NCBI GenBank assembly: GCA_964567475.1
Contig: CAZMMV010000011.1
Coordinates: 1 to 36,073, forward strand
Length of the DNA: 36,073 nucleotides
Origin: CAZMMV01 sp964567475
GTDB taxonomy: Bacteria > Bacillota > Clostridia > Tissierellales > Tissierellaceae
Direction of reading: 5' to 3'
The notes under the pieces are model-generated. The model was not told the origin of the DNA and did not search any database. It worked only from the letters and a program-made list of their open reading frames with translations. Positions 15,570 through 23,783 of this stretch are shown one piece after another. A program made the position numbers and the translations under genes. How positions within the stretch are numbered: the first letter of the stretch is position 1; the number at the start of each line of letters is the position of its first letter.

Positions 15570-16154
15570 CTAATTAACTTTTATTGAATAAATAGATTTT
15601 AAAATTTCTTGACTCAAAAAAGTATAATCTTCGTTATCTAATTTTTTTCCATAATAATTATAAAATTCAATAGGCTCACCTATATATACTTTTACTTTAC
15701 TAAATAACTTATAATTACTTTCTATGTATACAGGTAATACAGGACTTCTAGATTTTACACTTAAAAGAGCAGTCCCTGCTTTAGCATTTTCTAAATCAAA
15801 CTCTTTAACTCTAGTACCTTCAGGGAAAACTCCAAGAACTTCATCTTTTTTTAAAACCCTTAAAGCATTTTTAATTGCAGATAAATCTGATTCTTTTCTA
15901 TCTACTGGAAAAGCTCCAAGTCCGCTAAATATTGAATCTAAAAATTTATTTTTAAATAACTCCTTTTTTGCCATAAAATGAATTTGTCTAGGATATATTA
16001 TGGCTAAAATAACAGGGTCAAAATTATGAGTATGATTTGAACAAATAATTAATTTGCCACTATCTTCAATGTTTTCTTCTCCTATGATTTCAATCCTATA
16101 TATAAGTTTAGAAAGCACCTTTACTATTGCTCTCATAATATAGTAAAAGGTCAT
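15570..16154 (-). CDS. plsC: 1-acyl-sn-glycerol-3-phosphate acyltransferase
   Basis: PlsC acylates lysophosphatidic acid to phosphatidic acid at the membrane in phospholipid synthesis. The 194 residues contain the catalytic H-x4-D motif (His41 to Asp46, NHTHNFD), the substrate-binding block with GAFPVDR (about 80-86) and FPEGTR (110-115), and the late motif with LPVYIESNY. The hydrophobic N-terminal segment is short. The ribosome binding site AAGGGGGG overlaps the end of cmk, four bases away, so the two are co-translated. Specificity for the acyl donor cannot be read. Confidence 0.93.
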   Translation of the reverse strand: MTFYYIMRAIVKVLSKLIYRIEIIGEENIEDSGKLIICSNHTHNFDPVILAIIYPRQIHFMAKKELFKNKFLDSIFSGLGAFPVDRKESDLSAIKNALRVLKKDEVLGVFPEGTRVKEFDLENAKAGTALLSVKSRSPVLPVYIESNYKLFSKVKVYIGEPIEFYNYYGKKLDNEDYTFLSQEILKSIYSIKVN

Positions 16155-16158
16155 ACTT

Positions 16159-16827
16159 TTAACCCCCCTTAACTATAGAAATAATCTTTGTCATAACTTC
16201 ATCTATACTCATTTCGCTTGTATCTATTAAATATGCATCATCTGATTGTACAAGAGGAGAAAATTCCCTATTACTATCTATATTATCTCTATTTTGGATT
16301 TCTGCTTTTATATCATCAAAGTAAATATCATTTTCTCCTTTTTCGATCAATTCTTCATATCTCCTACGACTTCTTTCTTCAACAGAAGCTGTTATGAAAA
16401 ATTTGAAATCTGCATTAGGAAGTACAGCAGTAGCTATATCTCTACCATCCATAATAATAGATTTAGTTTTAGCTAAATCCTGTTGTAAGCTAACCATAGT
16501 TTCTCTTATTTCTTTGATTTTTGCTATATGAGATACATTTTTATTTATAATAGTATTTCTAATTTCTTTATTTACCATTTTTCCATCTAAATATATATTA
16601 TTATTTTCAAAATTAATAGTAGTAGTTTTTAATGTAGCAATTACATCCTCTTTAATCTTTGGATTCAAATTTAAATTTAGGACTTTTAAAGTTAAAGCCC
16701 TATACATTGCGCCCGTATCTATATATTCAATAGAAAGATTTTTAGCTATTTTTTTAGCTATAGTACTTTTACCCGCACCAGCAGGTCCATCTATAGCAAT
16801 AGATATATTTTTATTTTTATTTAACAT
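16159..16827 (-). CDS. cmk: Cytidylate kinase
   Basis: Cmk phosphorylates CMP and dCMP with ATP for nucleotide recycling. The 222 residues show the P-loop GPAGAGKS (14-21), DTGAMYRA with the CMP-binding residues (about 37-44), the GRDIATAVLP element with the substrate Arg and Asp, and the LID region ERSRRRYEEL. The length fits the short bacterial form. RBS TGGAGGAAGG. The cluster aroH-cmk-plsC-ispH is a familiar Clostridia arrangement. Confidence 0.96.
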   Translation of the reverse strand: MLNKNKNISIAIDGPAGAGKSTIAKKIAKNLSIEYIDTGAMYRALTLKVLNLNLNPKIKEDVIATLKTTTINFENNNIYLDGKMVNKEIRNTIINKNVSHIAKIKEIRETMVSLQQDLAKTKSIIMDGRDIATAVLPNADFKFFITASVEERSRRRYEELIEKGENDIYFDDIKAEIQNRDNIDSNREFSPLVQSDDAYLIDTSEMSIDEVMTKIISIVKGG

Positions 16828-16872
16828 TACCTTCCTCCATTTTTCATATTGAAAACAAAATTATTATATATC

Positions 16873-17232
16873 TTAAAATAAATCTGGTCTTAATGAGCTT
16901 GCATTTCTTAAGTAAACATGTTTAACTTCTTTTTGATTTATTTTTGAATTATAAAAGACCATTACCCTAATACACTTTCTAAGATTATTTTCAACATCCA
17001 TTTCATCAAAACACATTAATCCAGCATTAGTATAGCCTAATTCTCTAGCAGCTTTTGCTGGGTAAACTTTATTTAGATCATTGGTAGAAGAAAATATTAT
17101 ACTTGCGACCATATCTTTATTAATTTTATTTAATTTTTCAATTTCTAATATTAATTCTTTTGTAGCATTTAATATGTCATTAGAAGTGTTTTCTAAAACA
17201 GTTGTAGCACCCCTAATAGCTATAAAGCTCAT
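16873..17232 (-). CDS. aroH: Chorismate mutase, AroH type
   Basis: A monofunctional chorismate mutase that turns chorismate into prephenate for Phe and Tyr synthesis. The 119-residue protein is of the trimeric AroH class: Arg7 in AIRGATT, the FSSTNDLNKVYPAKAARELG stretch, Cys and Arg in KCIRVMVFYN (about 87-96) and the C-terminal VYLRNASSLRPDL. RBS AGAGGAG precedes the ATG. Other aromatic pathway genes are not nearby. It lies between the flavoprotein gene and cmk in one direction. Confidence 0.95.
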   Translation of the reverse strand: MSFIAIRGATTVLENTSNDILNATKELILEIEKLNKINKDMVASIIFSSTNDLNKVYPAKAARELGYTNAGLMCFDEMDVENNLRKCIRVMVFYNSKINQKEVKHVYLRNASSLRPDLF

Positions 17233-17308
17233 AATACCACTCCTCTAACAATTATATATTAAAATTCATTAGTAAACAAGCTCTTTCCATCTATTTTACT
17301 TTAAACTT

Positions 17309-18529
17309 TTATATATTATTACCAGCTAAATAACCTGTGGAATAAGCAATTTGTAAATTATATCCTCCTGTTAGTCCATGTACATCTAATAACTCACCAG
17401 CAAAATATAAACCAGCTTGTATTTTTGATTCCATAGTAGACGGATTGATTTCCTTTACGTCTATACCTCCTGAAGTAACTATGGCCTCTTCTATAGGTCT
17501 AAATGACTTAAAAGTCATAGGGAATCTTTTAATTGATTCTAATAGTTGTATTCGTTCTTCTTTCGTAATCTGATTTATTATTTTATCTGATTCAATTCCT
17601 GATAAATTTATTATTATTGGGATTATCTTTTGTGGCAATAAATCATTTAGGCTATTTTTAAATTGCTTGTTGTTATACTTTTCAAAATCTCTTAAAATTC
17701 TTTCGTCAAGTTTTTCATAGCTTAAAGCTGGTTTGAAATCTATAAATATATTAATACCGTCATTTATATATTTATGTAAATAATTACTCATAGATAAAAT
17801 TATAGGTCCTGAAATTCCGTAATGTGTAAAGACCATTTCTCCAAACTCTTTATATATTAACCTTTTTTTAGCAAATGCTGATATTTCAACATTCTTTAAA
17901 GAAAGACCTTGTAATTCCTTTATCCAATTTTCCTTTACTTCTATAGGTATTAAAGAAGGATTTATATCAGTTATATTGTGTTGCATTTTCTTTGCAAAAA
18001 TATATCCATCTCCTGTAGATCCTGTTAATGGATAAGATTTCCCACCAGTAGCAATAAGTACTTTATCAAATTTTAATATTTTATCCTTTAAAATAATATC
18101 AAATTTCTCTTCATTAAATTCTATATTATTTACTTTAGTATTTAACATTATATTTACTTTATTGTCTAATAAAAACTTTTCTAGAGTTTTTATTACATCT
18201 GAAGATTTATTACTATCTGGAAAAACTCTATTTCCTCTTTCAACTTTAACTTTCAAGCCGTATTTTTCTAATAATCTTATTATATCTTCATTATTAAAAG
18301 AGTAAAAACTACTATATAAAAAATTCTTATTTCTAATAATGTTATCAAAAAAGTCTTCAATAGGAGCACTATTAGTTATATTGCATCTACCTTTCCCTGT
18401 AATAAAGAGTTTCTTGCCAATTCTATCATTTCTTTCTATTAACGTTACATTTTTTCCTCTAGAAGCAGCCATTCCAGCTGCTATAATTCCTGCTGGTCCT
18501 GCTCCTATTATACAAATATTTTCCTTCAT
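17309..18529 (-). CDS. HI0933/YhiN-type flavoprotein (BaiN-like NAD(P)/FAD-dependent oxidoreductase)
   Basis: A 406-residue FAD protein of the HI0933 family, often annotated as aminoacetone oxidase or BaiN-like reductase. The real substrate is generally unknown. Seen: the dinucleotide fold CIIGAGPAGIIAA (about 5-17), the family signature GKKLFITGKGRCNITN (about 37-52), the second nucleotide motif IATGGKSYPLTGSTGDGY (about 163-180), EAIVTSGGI and the C-terminal FAD contact HGLTGGYNLQIA. RBS GGAGATGAG. It usually sits just upstream of the cmk cluster in Clostridia, as here, 76 bases before aroH. Flavin binding is certain in kind; the reaction is not. Confidence 0.9.
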   Translation of the reverse strand: MKENICIIGAGPAGIIAAGMAASRGKNVTLIERNDRIGKKLFITGKGRCNITNSAPIEDFFDNIIRNKNFLYSSFYSFNNEDIIRLLEKYGLKVKVERGNRVFPDSNKSSDVIKTLEKFLLDNKVNIMLNTKVNNIEFNEEKFDIILKDKILKFDKVLIATGGKSYPLTGSTGDGYIFAKKMQHNITDINPSLIPIEVKENWIKELQGLSLKNVEISAFAKKRLIYKEFGEMVFTHYGISGPIILSMSNYLHKYINDGINIFIDFKPALSYEKLDERILRDFEKYNNKQFKNSLNDLLPQKIIPIIINLSGIESDKIINQITKEERIQLLESIKRFPMTFKSFRPIEEAIVTSGGIDVKEINPSTMESKIQAGLYFAGELLDVHGLTGGYNLQIAYSTGYLAGNNI

Positions 18530-18592
18530 TTTCTCATCTCCATTGTAAAATCATATCATATAGACATATATAGTATATCATTATAATTATAA

Positions 18593-18630
18593 AATAATAA
18601 AAGAATCTTCAAGAAGATTCTTTTATTATT
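18593..18630. terminator. Terminator after the kor-rpiR run
   Basis: A perfect 17-bp stem (arms 18593-18609 and 18614-18630, core AAGAATCTT) with a 4-base loop. On the minus strand it ends in TTTTATTATTTTAT. It lies just past the rpiR stop codon at 18633. Confidence 0.92.
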
Positions 18631-18632
18631 TA

Positions 18633-19499
18633 CTATTTATTATTTAAATCATATACATTATATTTTTTCCATATTTTTTCTAAATCCTCAAAGTTAATTG
18701 TAATTTCTTTTTTCTTTTCTATACCAATTGATACTATTAATGCATTTATTAGGCTCATGGGAGCTACCAAAGAGTCTACAAATGATAACATATCACTACG
18801 AGCAATTAGTGATATATCTGAGTACTTTGAAGCTGGTGAAATCAAGCTATCTGTTATACTAACTATCTTACATCCCTTTTCTTTGGCAAAATCTATAGCT
18901 TCTAAGGCTCTTTTAGAGTATCTTGGATAAGATATAGCTATCATTAAGTCATTAGAATCTACTTTAAACAATTGTTCAAAAACGTCATTAGGGCCTGAAA
19001 TAATAACTTTAGCATCTTTAATTAAAAAATTAAGATAAAATCCTAGATATCCTGCTAAAAAGGATGATGATCTAAGTCCTAATATATAAACATGTTTAGC
19101 TTTTAAAATCATATCTATTGCTTCCTTAAATTTGGAAGAATCAATTTCATTTATTGTAGACTGAATATTTTCTACATCTTTCTGCATTACTGTTCTTAAT
19201 GCATTAGAATTACTTGAATATTTATCTGTCATTGAAATTCTTTGAACAGTTGTTAATTTGTTCTTTACTAATTCATGTAACTCTTTTCTAAGTTCTTTAT
19301 ATCCAGTGTAACCTAAGGTAATAGCAAATCTTACTACTGTAGACTCACTTACTCCAACAGTCTCTCCTAAATCAAATGCAGTCATAAAAGCTGCCTTGTC
19401 ATAATTATTGATAATAAAATCGGCAATTAGTTTTTGCCCTTTACTTAATTCGTTAAATTTATTTTGAATGTTTTTAATTAAATTAATGTTTATATCCAT
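18633..19499 (-). CDS. RpiR/MurR-family transcriptional regulator
   Basis: A 288-residue regulator with an N-terminal RpiR helix-turn-helix (about 1-77, with TAFDLGETVGVSESTVVRFA) and a C-terminal SIS domain (about 120-260, with VYILGLRSSSFLAGYLG and SYPRYSKRALEAIDFA) that in this family binds phosphorylated sugars. Here the gene overlaps the end of korC by 17 bases and is the last gene of korDABC-rpiR, which is not a sugar operon. It may regulate this operon or simply share its transcript; the ligand is unknown. RBS AAGGAGAG lies inside korC. Confidence 0.88.
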   Translation of the reverse strand: MDININLIKNIQNKFNELSKGQKLIADFIINNYDKAAFMTAFDLGETVGVSESTVVRFAITLGYTGYKELRKELHELVKNKLTTVQRISMTDKYSSNSNALRTVMQKDVENIQSTINEIDSSKFKEAIDMILKAKHVYILGLRSSSFLAGYLGFYLNFLIKDAKVIISGPNDVFEQLFKVDSNDLMIAISYPRYSKRALEAIDFAKEKGCKIVSITDSLISPASKYSDISLIARSDMLSFVDSLVAPMSLINALIVSIGIEKKKEITINFEDLEKIWKKYNVYDLNNK

Positions 19500-20046
19500 A
19501 ACTCTCCTTATTATAATTTTTAATTAAGTTAAAACCTTCTTCTAAAGCTTTTTCATTTAATTCTTCCGTTCCCCTAGGGACTCTGTCAATAACTGCTTTA
19601 ATAAGAGATTCTTTTGAAATTATCTTAATTAATTCATGTATGCTTCCCAAGGCTACAATATTAGCAACCATAGGTTTACCTATTTTATCTTTTGCAGTAT
19701 CTAAGATTGGTAATACATAAGTAGTAATATCTTTATTATCAATCTTAATTTTTATAGATGAATCTAATACTAACATACCACCTGGTTTAAGAGAATTTAT
19801 ATACTTATTATAAGCATCTTGTGTTAGTGCAAGCATTATATCACATTGATTGACTTTTGGATAATTTATTGTGTCTTCACTTATAATAACTTCTGCCCTA
19901 CTAGCTCCACCTCTAGCTTCAGGTCCGTAAGATTGAGATTGAACTACATTTTTTTCATCATATAACGCAGCCTCTGCTAGTATAATCCCTGCTAGTATAA
20001 GACCTTGTCCGCCAGACCCTGTTAATTTTAATTTTTGAATAGACAT
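19483..20046 (-). CDS. korC: 2-oxoacid:ferredoxin oxidoreductase, gamma subunit
   Basis: Gamma subunit of a KorABCD-type 2-oxoacid:ferredoxin oxidoreductase, likely for 2-oxoglutarate, which splits a 2-oxoacid with CoA into acyl-CoA, CO2 and reduced ferredoxin. The 187 residues match the domain that interacts with the TPP subunits: GSGGQGLILAG (about 10-20), QSQSYGPEARGGASRAEV (about 36-53) and GGMLVLDSS. RBS AGGAGGGAT. It follows korB with a one-base gap. The 2-oxoglutarate assignment rests on the four-gene order; 2-oxoisovalerate (Vor) is the alternative. Confidence 0.9.
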   Translation of the reverse strand: MSIQKLKLTGSGGQGLILAGIILAEAALYDEKNVVQSQSYGPEARGGASRAEVIISEDTINYPKVNQCDIMLALTQDAYNKYINSLKPGGMLVLDSSIKIKIDNKDITTYVLPILDTAKDKIGKPMVANIVALGSIHELIKIISKESLIKAVIDRVPRGTEELNEKALEEGFNLIKNYNKESYGYKH

Positions 20047-20047
20047 A

Positions 20048-20869
20048 TTATCCCTCCTTTGAAAAAGAATCTATTATTTTTTGATATTCAGCGGTGTATT
20101 CTGGTCTACTACTCTTATAGAATTCTCCAACTACAATTTTACCAACTCTTTGCTCTTCTGGTATCTTGTTATAAGCTGATATGTTTATAGAATTTTCTTT
20201 TAATCCTTTCATCATATCTACAGCTTCACCTTTTTTATTCTTTCTTCCATAATAAGTAGGACAAATAGTTACAGCTTCAATAAAAGAAAATCCTTTATTT
20301 TTTATTCCTTCTTCTACTTGTTTAATTAACATATTAGCTCCAAACACAGTACTTCTACTAACATAAGTAGCCCCTGCAGCTTGTGCTAATTTACAAAGAT
20401 CGAAATTGGCATCTATATTACCATAAGGTGCCGTAGTTCCCTTATCCCCTGTAGGTGTTGTTGGAGAATATTGCCCGCCTGTCATTCCATATATATTATT
20501 GTTATATACAACAGTTGTAATATCTATATTTCTTCTAGCTGCATGAATTAAATGATTACCTCCTATAGCTGAAGAATCTCCGTCACCTGTTATTACAATT
20601 ATATTTAATTCTGGATTAGATAGTTTTATGCCAGTGGCAAATGCAAGTGCCCTACCATGAGTGGTATGCATTGTATTAAAATCCAAATAACCAGAAGCCC
20701 TTGCAGAGCATCCAATTCCAGATATTATACAACATTTATCTTTATCTATTCCTAAATTATCAATAGCCTTAATTATTGCTCTTGTTACAATACCATTTCC
20801 ACAACCTGGACACCATATATGAGGTAAATTTTCCGTTCTAAAATATTTTTCAACTAATTTATTAGTCAT
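20048..20869 (-). CDS. korB: 2-oxoacid:ferredoxin oxidoreductase, beta (TPP-binding) subunit
   Basis: The catalytic thiamine diphosphate subunit of the Kor complex. The 273-residue form starts MTNKLVEKYFRTENLP. The TPP-binding motif runs from GDGDSSAIGGNH to VVYNNNIYGMTGG (about 89-125), with an early WCPGCGNG (about 20-27) that holds cluster- or TPP-associated cysteines. The frame is open eight codons further upstream, but AAGGAGGTAC lies just before ATG 20869, and this ATG overlaps the korA stop by eight bases (ATGACTAA), typical of coupled translation. It lacks an extra ferredoxin domain; the separate KorD supplies it. Confidence 0.93.
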   Translation of the reverse strand: MTNKLVEKYFRTENLPHIWCPGCGNGIVTRAIIKAIDNLGIDKDKCCIISGIGCSARASGYLDFNTMHTTHGRALAFATGIKLSNPELNIIVITGDGDSSAIGGNHLIHAARRNIDITTVVYNNNIYGMTGGQYSPTTPTGDKGTTAPYGNIDANFDLCKLAQAAGATYVSRSTVFGANMLIKQVEEGIKNKGFSFIEAVTICPTYYGRKNKKGEAVDMMKGLKENSINISAYNKIPEEQRVGKIVVGEFYKSSRPEYTAEYQKIIDSFSKEG

Positions 20870-21998
20870 TTTGTACCTCCTTGATAAAATCAACTATTTC
20901 TTTAGGTGTTATTAATTCTCCGTTTATTCTTCCATATTTATCTACTTTAACATTTTTACCAGCTACCCTATCAACTTCTAAGAAATATTGACCCATATTC
21001 ATTTCTACAACAACTATACGATTTACTTTTTTTGATAATTCCTTTAATTCCTTCTCAGCTAAAGGCCAGATAGTAATAGGTCTAAATAAACCTACTTTAA
21101 TACCATTGGCTCGTAAATATTCTACAGCTTCCATAGCTGAACGAGCTGTTGCGCCAAAAGCTACTATAGCTATATCTGCATCTTCTAAATTATATTTTTT
21201 AACATCTACTATATCATCAACGTTATCTTCTATTTTATTTATTAATCTTTTTACTGATTGTTCTGCTATTAAAGGATTGCTTGAAGGGAATCCTGTTTCT
21301 CCATGTACAAGTCCTGTTATATGAAATCTATATCCTTTACCAAAGTCTGCCATCTCAGGAACATTATCACCTTTATTAACCCTATAAGGTTGATATTCTT
21401 CTGGTGGACAAGTTGGTTTTTTCCTATTATAAATTTCAATTTTATCTTTTTCAGGTATTTCAATTTTTTCTCTCATATGAGCTACAACTTCATCCATTAA
21501 TAAGATAACAGGAGTTCTATACTTTTCAGCAAGATTAAAAGCTCTAACAGTTATATCAAAAGTTTCTTTAACTGACCATGGATACAAAGCTATAATAGAA
21601 TGATCTCCATGTGTTCCCCACTTAGCTTGCATAATCTCCCCTTGAGCTGGTGCAGTAGGTAATCCTGTACTTGGTCCTCCTCTTTGAACATTTACAATTA
21701 CACATGGTGTTTCTGTTATCACTCCATATCCAATTCCTTCTTGTTTAAGAGAAAATCCAGGACCACTAGTTGCAGTCATGGCCTTTTTACCAGAAAGAGC
21801 TGCTCCTATAGTAGCTGATATACTAGCAATTTCATCTTCCATTTGAATAAACTTTCCACCAATTTGGGGTAATCTTTCTGCAGAAATCTCTGCAATTTCA
21901 GTTGAAGGTGTAATTGGATAGCCTGCGAAAAATTTCATACCTGCAGCAAGTGCGCCTTCTACACATGCCCTATTTCCTTGCATTAATCTTACAGTCAT
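20862..21998 (-). CDS. korA: 2-oxoacid:ferredoxin oxidoreductase, alpha subunit
   Basis: Alpha subunit of the Kor complex, forming the second half of the TPP/CoA active site. The 378 residues begin with GNRACVEGALAAGM and AGYPITPSTEIAE (about 8-35), followed by the TSGPGFSLKQEGIGYG loop, the PTGLPTAPAQGE segment typical of Kor/Vor alpha subunits, and a C-terminal transketolase-like domain (IVAFGATARSAMEAVEYLR). RBS TTAGGAGGT. It follows korD by one base. Residues that would separate 2-oxoglutarate from branched-chain substrates cannot be judged by eye. Confidence 0.93.
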   Translation of the reverse strand: MTVRLMQGNRACVEGALAAGMKFFAGYPITPSTEIAEISAERLPQIGGKFIQMEDEIASISATIGAALSGKKAMTATSGPGFSLKQEGIGYGVITETPCVIVNVQRGGPSTGLPTAPAQGEIMQAKWGTHGDHSIIALYPWSVKETFDITVRAFNLAEKYRTPVILLMDEVVAHMREKIEIPEKDKIEIYNRKKPTCPPEEYQPYRVNKGDNVPEMADFGKGYRFHITGLVHGETGFPSSNPLIAEQSVKRLINKIEDNVDDIVDVKKYNLEDADIAIVAFGATARSAMEAVEYLRANGIKVGLFRPITIWPLAEKELKELSKKVNRIVVVEMNMGQYFLEVDRVAGKNVKVDKYGRINGELITPKEIVDFIKEVQND

Positions 21999-21999
21999 A

Positions 22000-22200
22000 T
22001 TAATTACCTCCTAAAAAAATTGCAAAGTCAGGACATCTTAATTCGCATTGTCCACACTGTATACATGCATCTAAATTCTTAATATTAACTTTTCCATCTT
22101 TTAATTCCAATACATCTTTGGGACAAAATTCTATACAAATTCCGCATCCTTTACACCATTCTAACTTTACATCAAGAGATTTTTCTGCCTTTATTGACAA
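22000..22200 (-). CDS. korD: 2-oxoacid:ferredoxin oxidoreductase, delta subunit (2[4Fe-4S] ferredoxin)
   Basis: A 66-residue ferredoxin-like subunit that carries electrons out of the Kor complex. Two cluster motifs are visible: CKGCGICIEFCPKD (about 15-28) and CIQCGQCELRCPD (about 46-58). It is the first gene of korDABC-rpiR. The start is TTG, with AAGGGGGA eight bases upstream; no ATG in frame gives a better choice. A promoter with a 17-base spacer lies close upstream. Confidence 0.93.
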   Translation of the reverse strand: MSIKAEKSLDVKLEWCKGCGICIEFCPKDVLELKDGKVNIKNLDACIQCGQCELRCPDFAIFLGGN

Positions 22201-22235
22201 TTTTATTTCCCCCTTATGCTATATTTGTTAATTTT

Positions 22236-22264
22236 ATAATATCAAATCAAACTAGGATTTGCAA
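22236..22264 (-). promoter_or_regulatory. Promoter of korDABC-rpiR
   Basis: On the minus strand, -35 TTGCAA (22259-22264) and -10 TATTAT (22236-22241) are separated by 17 bases, 35 bases before the korD start codon. Confidence 0.6.
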
Positions 22265-22297
22265 GAATTATTTCATTTTTCTTAATAAACTTTTTTT

Positions 22298-22315
22298 ATG
22301 CAAGTTTAGTTGCAT
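22298..22315. promoter_or_regulatory. Short inverted repeat upstream of the kor promoter, possible operator
   Basis: ATGCAA-N6-TTGCAT, about 34 bases upstream of the -35, which itself reads TTGCAA. It lies between the oadA terminator and the kor promoter. The location suits a regulator binding site, perhaps for the RpiR protein of the operon, but nothing proves it. Confidence 0.35.
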
Positions 22316-22328
22316 TTCGGACAGTACA

Positions 22329-22362
22329 AAAAATAAAACAAGCAATTGCTTGTTTTATTTTT
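22329..22362. terminator. Terminator after oadA
   Basis: A perfect palindrome with 17-bp arms (22329-22345 and 22346-22362; AACAAGCAA next to TTGCTTGTT), flanked by A and T runs on both sides. It lies 16 bases beyond the oadA stop codon. Confidence 0.9.
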
Positions 22363-22378
22363 ACATTACTTTTATATT

Positions 22379-23779
22379 TTATATTGGATATACTTTATTT
22401 TTCTGATCTAAGACTTCACTGTCTATTTTATATTTTTCAGCTTGCCTTTGTTTAAAAAAATCTAAAGCAACTTGAGGAAATAATGCATAACTTAATACAT
22501 CTTCATCTTGTTCAATGTATTCTTTAATCTCTTCTTTATAATTATCCAGTTGAGCTTCCAATAAGTCCGCAGGTCTGCCAGTAAATATTTTCTCATCACC
22601 TATTATCTTATTTTTTATTTCTTTAGAAATTGCTATTGTAGGCTTACCATATAAACCTCTTACGTAATTTTTAGCCTCATTTGGAATCATTTTATACCTT
22701 TCTCCAGTTAATACATTAAATACTGCTTGGGTTCCAATCATTTGGCTCATAGGTGTAACTAAAGGAGGGTAGGCAAAATCTTTTCTTACTTTAGGAATTT
22801 CTTTTAAAACCTCTTCAAATTTGTCTTCTGCACCCTGACTGCTTAATTGTGAAACTAAATTTGAAATCATTCCTCCAGGCACTTGATAGATTAATGTATT
22901 TACATCTACATTTAAAACTTTTATATTTAAAAGTCCTTCTTTTAAATATTTATCTCTTAATGTCTTAAAATATTCAGACACCTCTAGCAATATATCCATA
23001 TCAATATTTTCTGGATAATTAGGAGATCCTTTTAACGATACTATCATAGGCTCTGTTGCAGGCTGAGATGTACCATTTCCCAATGGAGATAGTGCAGTGT
23101 CTATTATATCAGCACCTGCTTCTATAGCTTTCATATAAGTTTGATTAGCTATTCCACTGGTAAAATGAGAATGTACATTTATAGGTATAGAAATTTCCTT
23201 TTTCATTTCTTTTACTAATTCTTCTGCCACATATGGAAGCAAAATACCAGACATATCTTTAATACATATGGAGTCAGCTCCCATTTTTTCTATTTTTTTA
23301 GCTAAATCAACATAATATTTGATATCGTGAACTGGACTAGTAGTGTAAGACATGGTCCCTTGAGCATGTCCACCATATTTTTTAGTTGACTCTATAGAAA
23401 GTTTAAGATTTCTTGGATCATTTAGAGCATCAAATATTCTTATAATATCTATACCATTTTCTATTGATTTCTTTATAAATTCATCTACTACGTCATCAGG
23501 ATAATGTCTATAACCTAAAATATTTTGTCCTCGTAAAAGCATTTGTAATTTTGTTTTTTTAAAAACCTTCCTTAATTTTCTAAGTCTTTCCCAGGGATCC
23601 TCATTTAAAAACCTTAAACAAGTATCAAATGTTGCTCCTCCCCATACTTCTAAAGCATAAAATCCAACATTATCTAATTTTTCTGCTATTGGAAGCATAT
23701 CTTCCAATTTCATTCTTGTAGCTATAAGTGATTGATGTGCATCTCTTAATGTTGTATCTGTAATCTTTACACCGGACAC
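22379..23779 (-). CDS. oadA: Oxaloacetate decarboxylase alpha / pyruvate carboxylase B-type carboxyltransferase, without biotin carrier domain
   Basis: A biotin-dependent carboxyltransferase of 466 residues: a TIM-barrel HMGL-like domain (ITDTTLRDAHQSLIATR, about 6-22; ALEVWGGATFD; the active-site Lys in SICIKDMSG; metal-binding VHSHFTSG) and the PYC_OADA domain (QVPGGMISNL). It stops at about residue 466, before any biotinyl domain, and no Met-Lys-Met is seen. A separate biotin carrier must exist elsewhere for it to work. I start at GTG 23779 because GGGAGG lies seven bases upstream and MSGVKITDTTLRD is the usual N-terminus; upstream ATGs lack this. It is the last gene of the scpA-oadA run, four bases after mnmM. 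Confidence 0.9.
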   Translation of the reverse strand: MSGVKITDTTLRDAHQSLIATRMKLEDMLPIAEKLDNVGFYALEVWGGATFDTCLRFLNEDPWERLRKLRKVFKKTKLQMLLRGQNILGYRHYPDDVVDEFIKKSIENGIDIIRIFDALNDPRNLKLSIESTKKYGGHAQGTMSYTTSPVHDIKYYVDLAKKIEKMGADSICIKDMSGILLPYVAEELVKEMKKEISIPINVHSHFTSGIANQTYMKAIEAGADIIDTALSPLGNGTSQPATEPMIVSLKGSPNYPENIDMDILLEVSEYFKTLRDKYLKEGLLNIKVLNVDVNTLIYQVPGGMISNLVSQLSSQGAEDKFEEVLKEIPKVRKDFAYPPLVTPMSQMIGTQAVFNVLTGERYKMIPNEAKNYVRGLYGKPTIAISKEIKNKIIGDEKIFTGRPADLLEAQLDNYKEEIKEYIEQDEDVLSYALFPQVALDFFKQRQAEKYKIDSEVLDQKNKVYPI

Positions 23780-23783
23780 TTTA

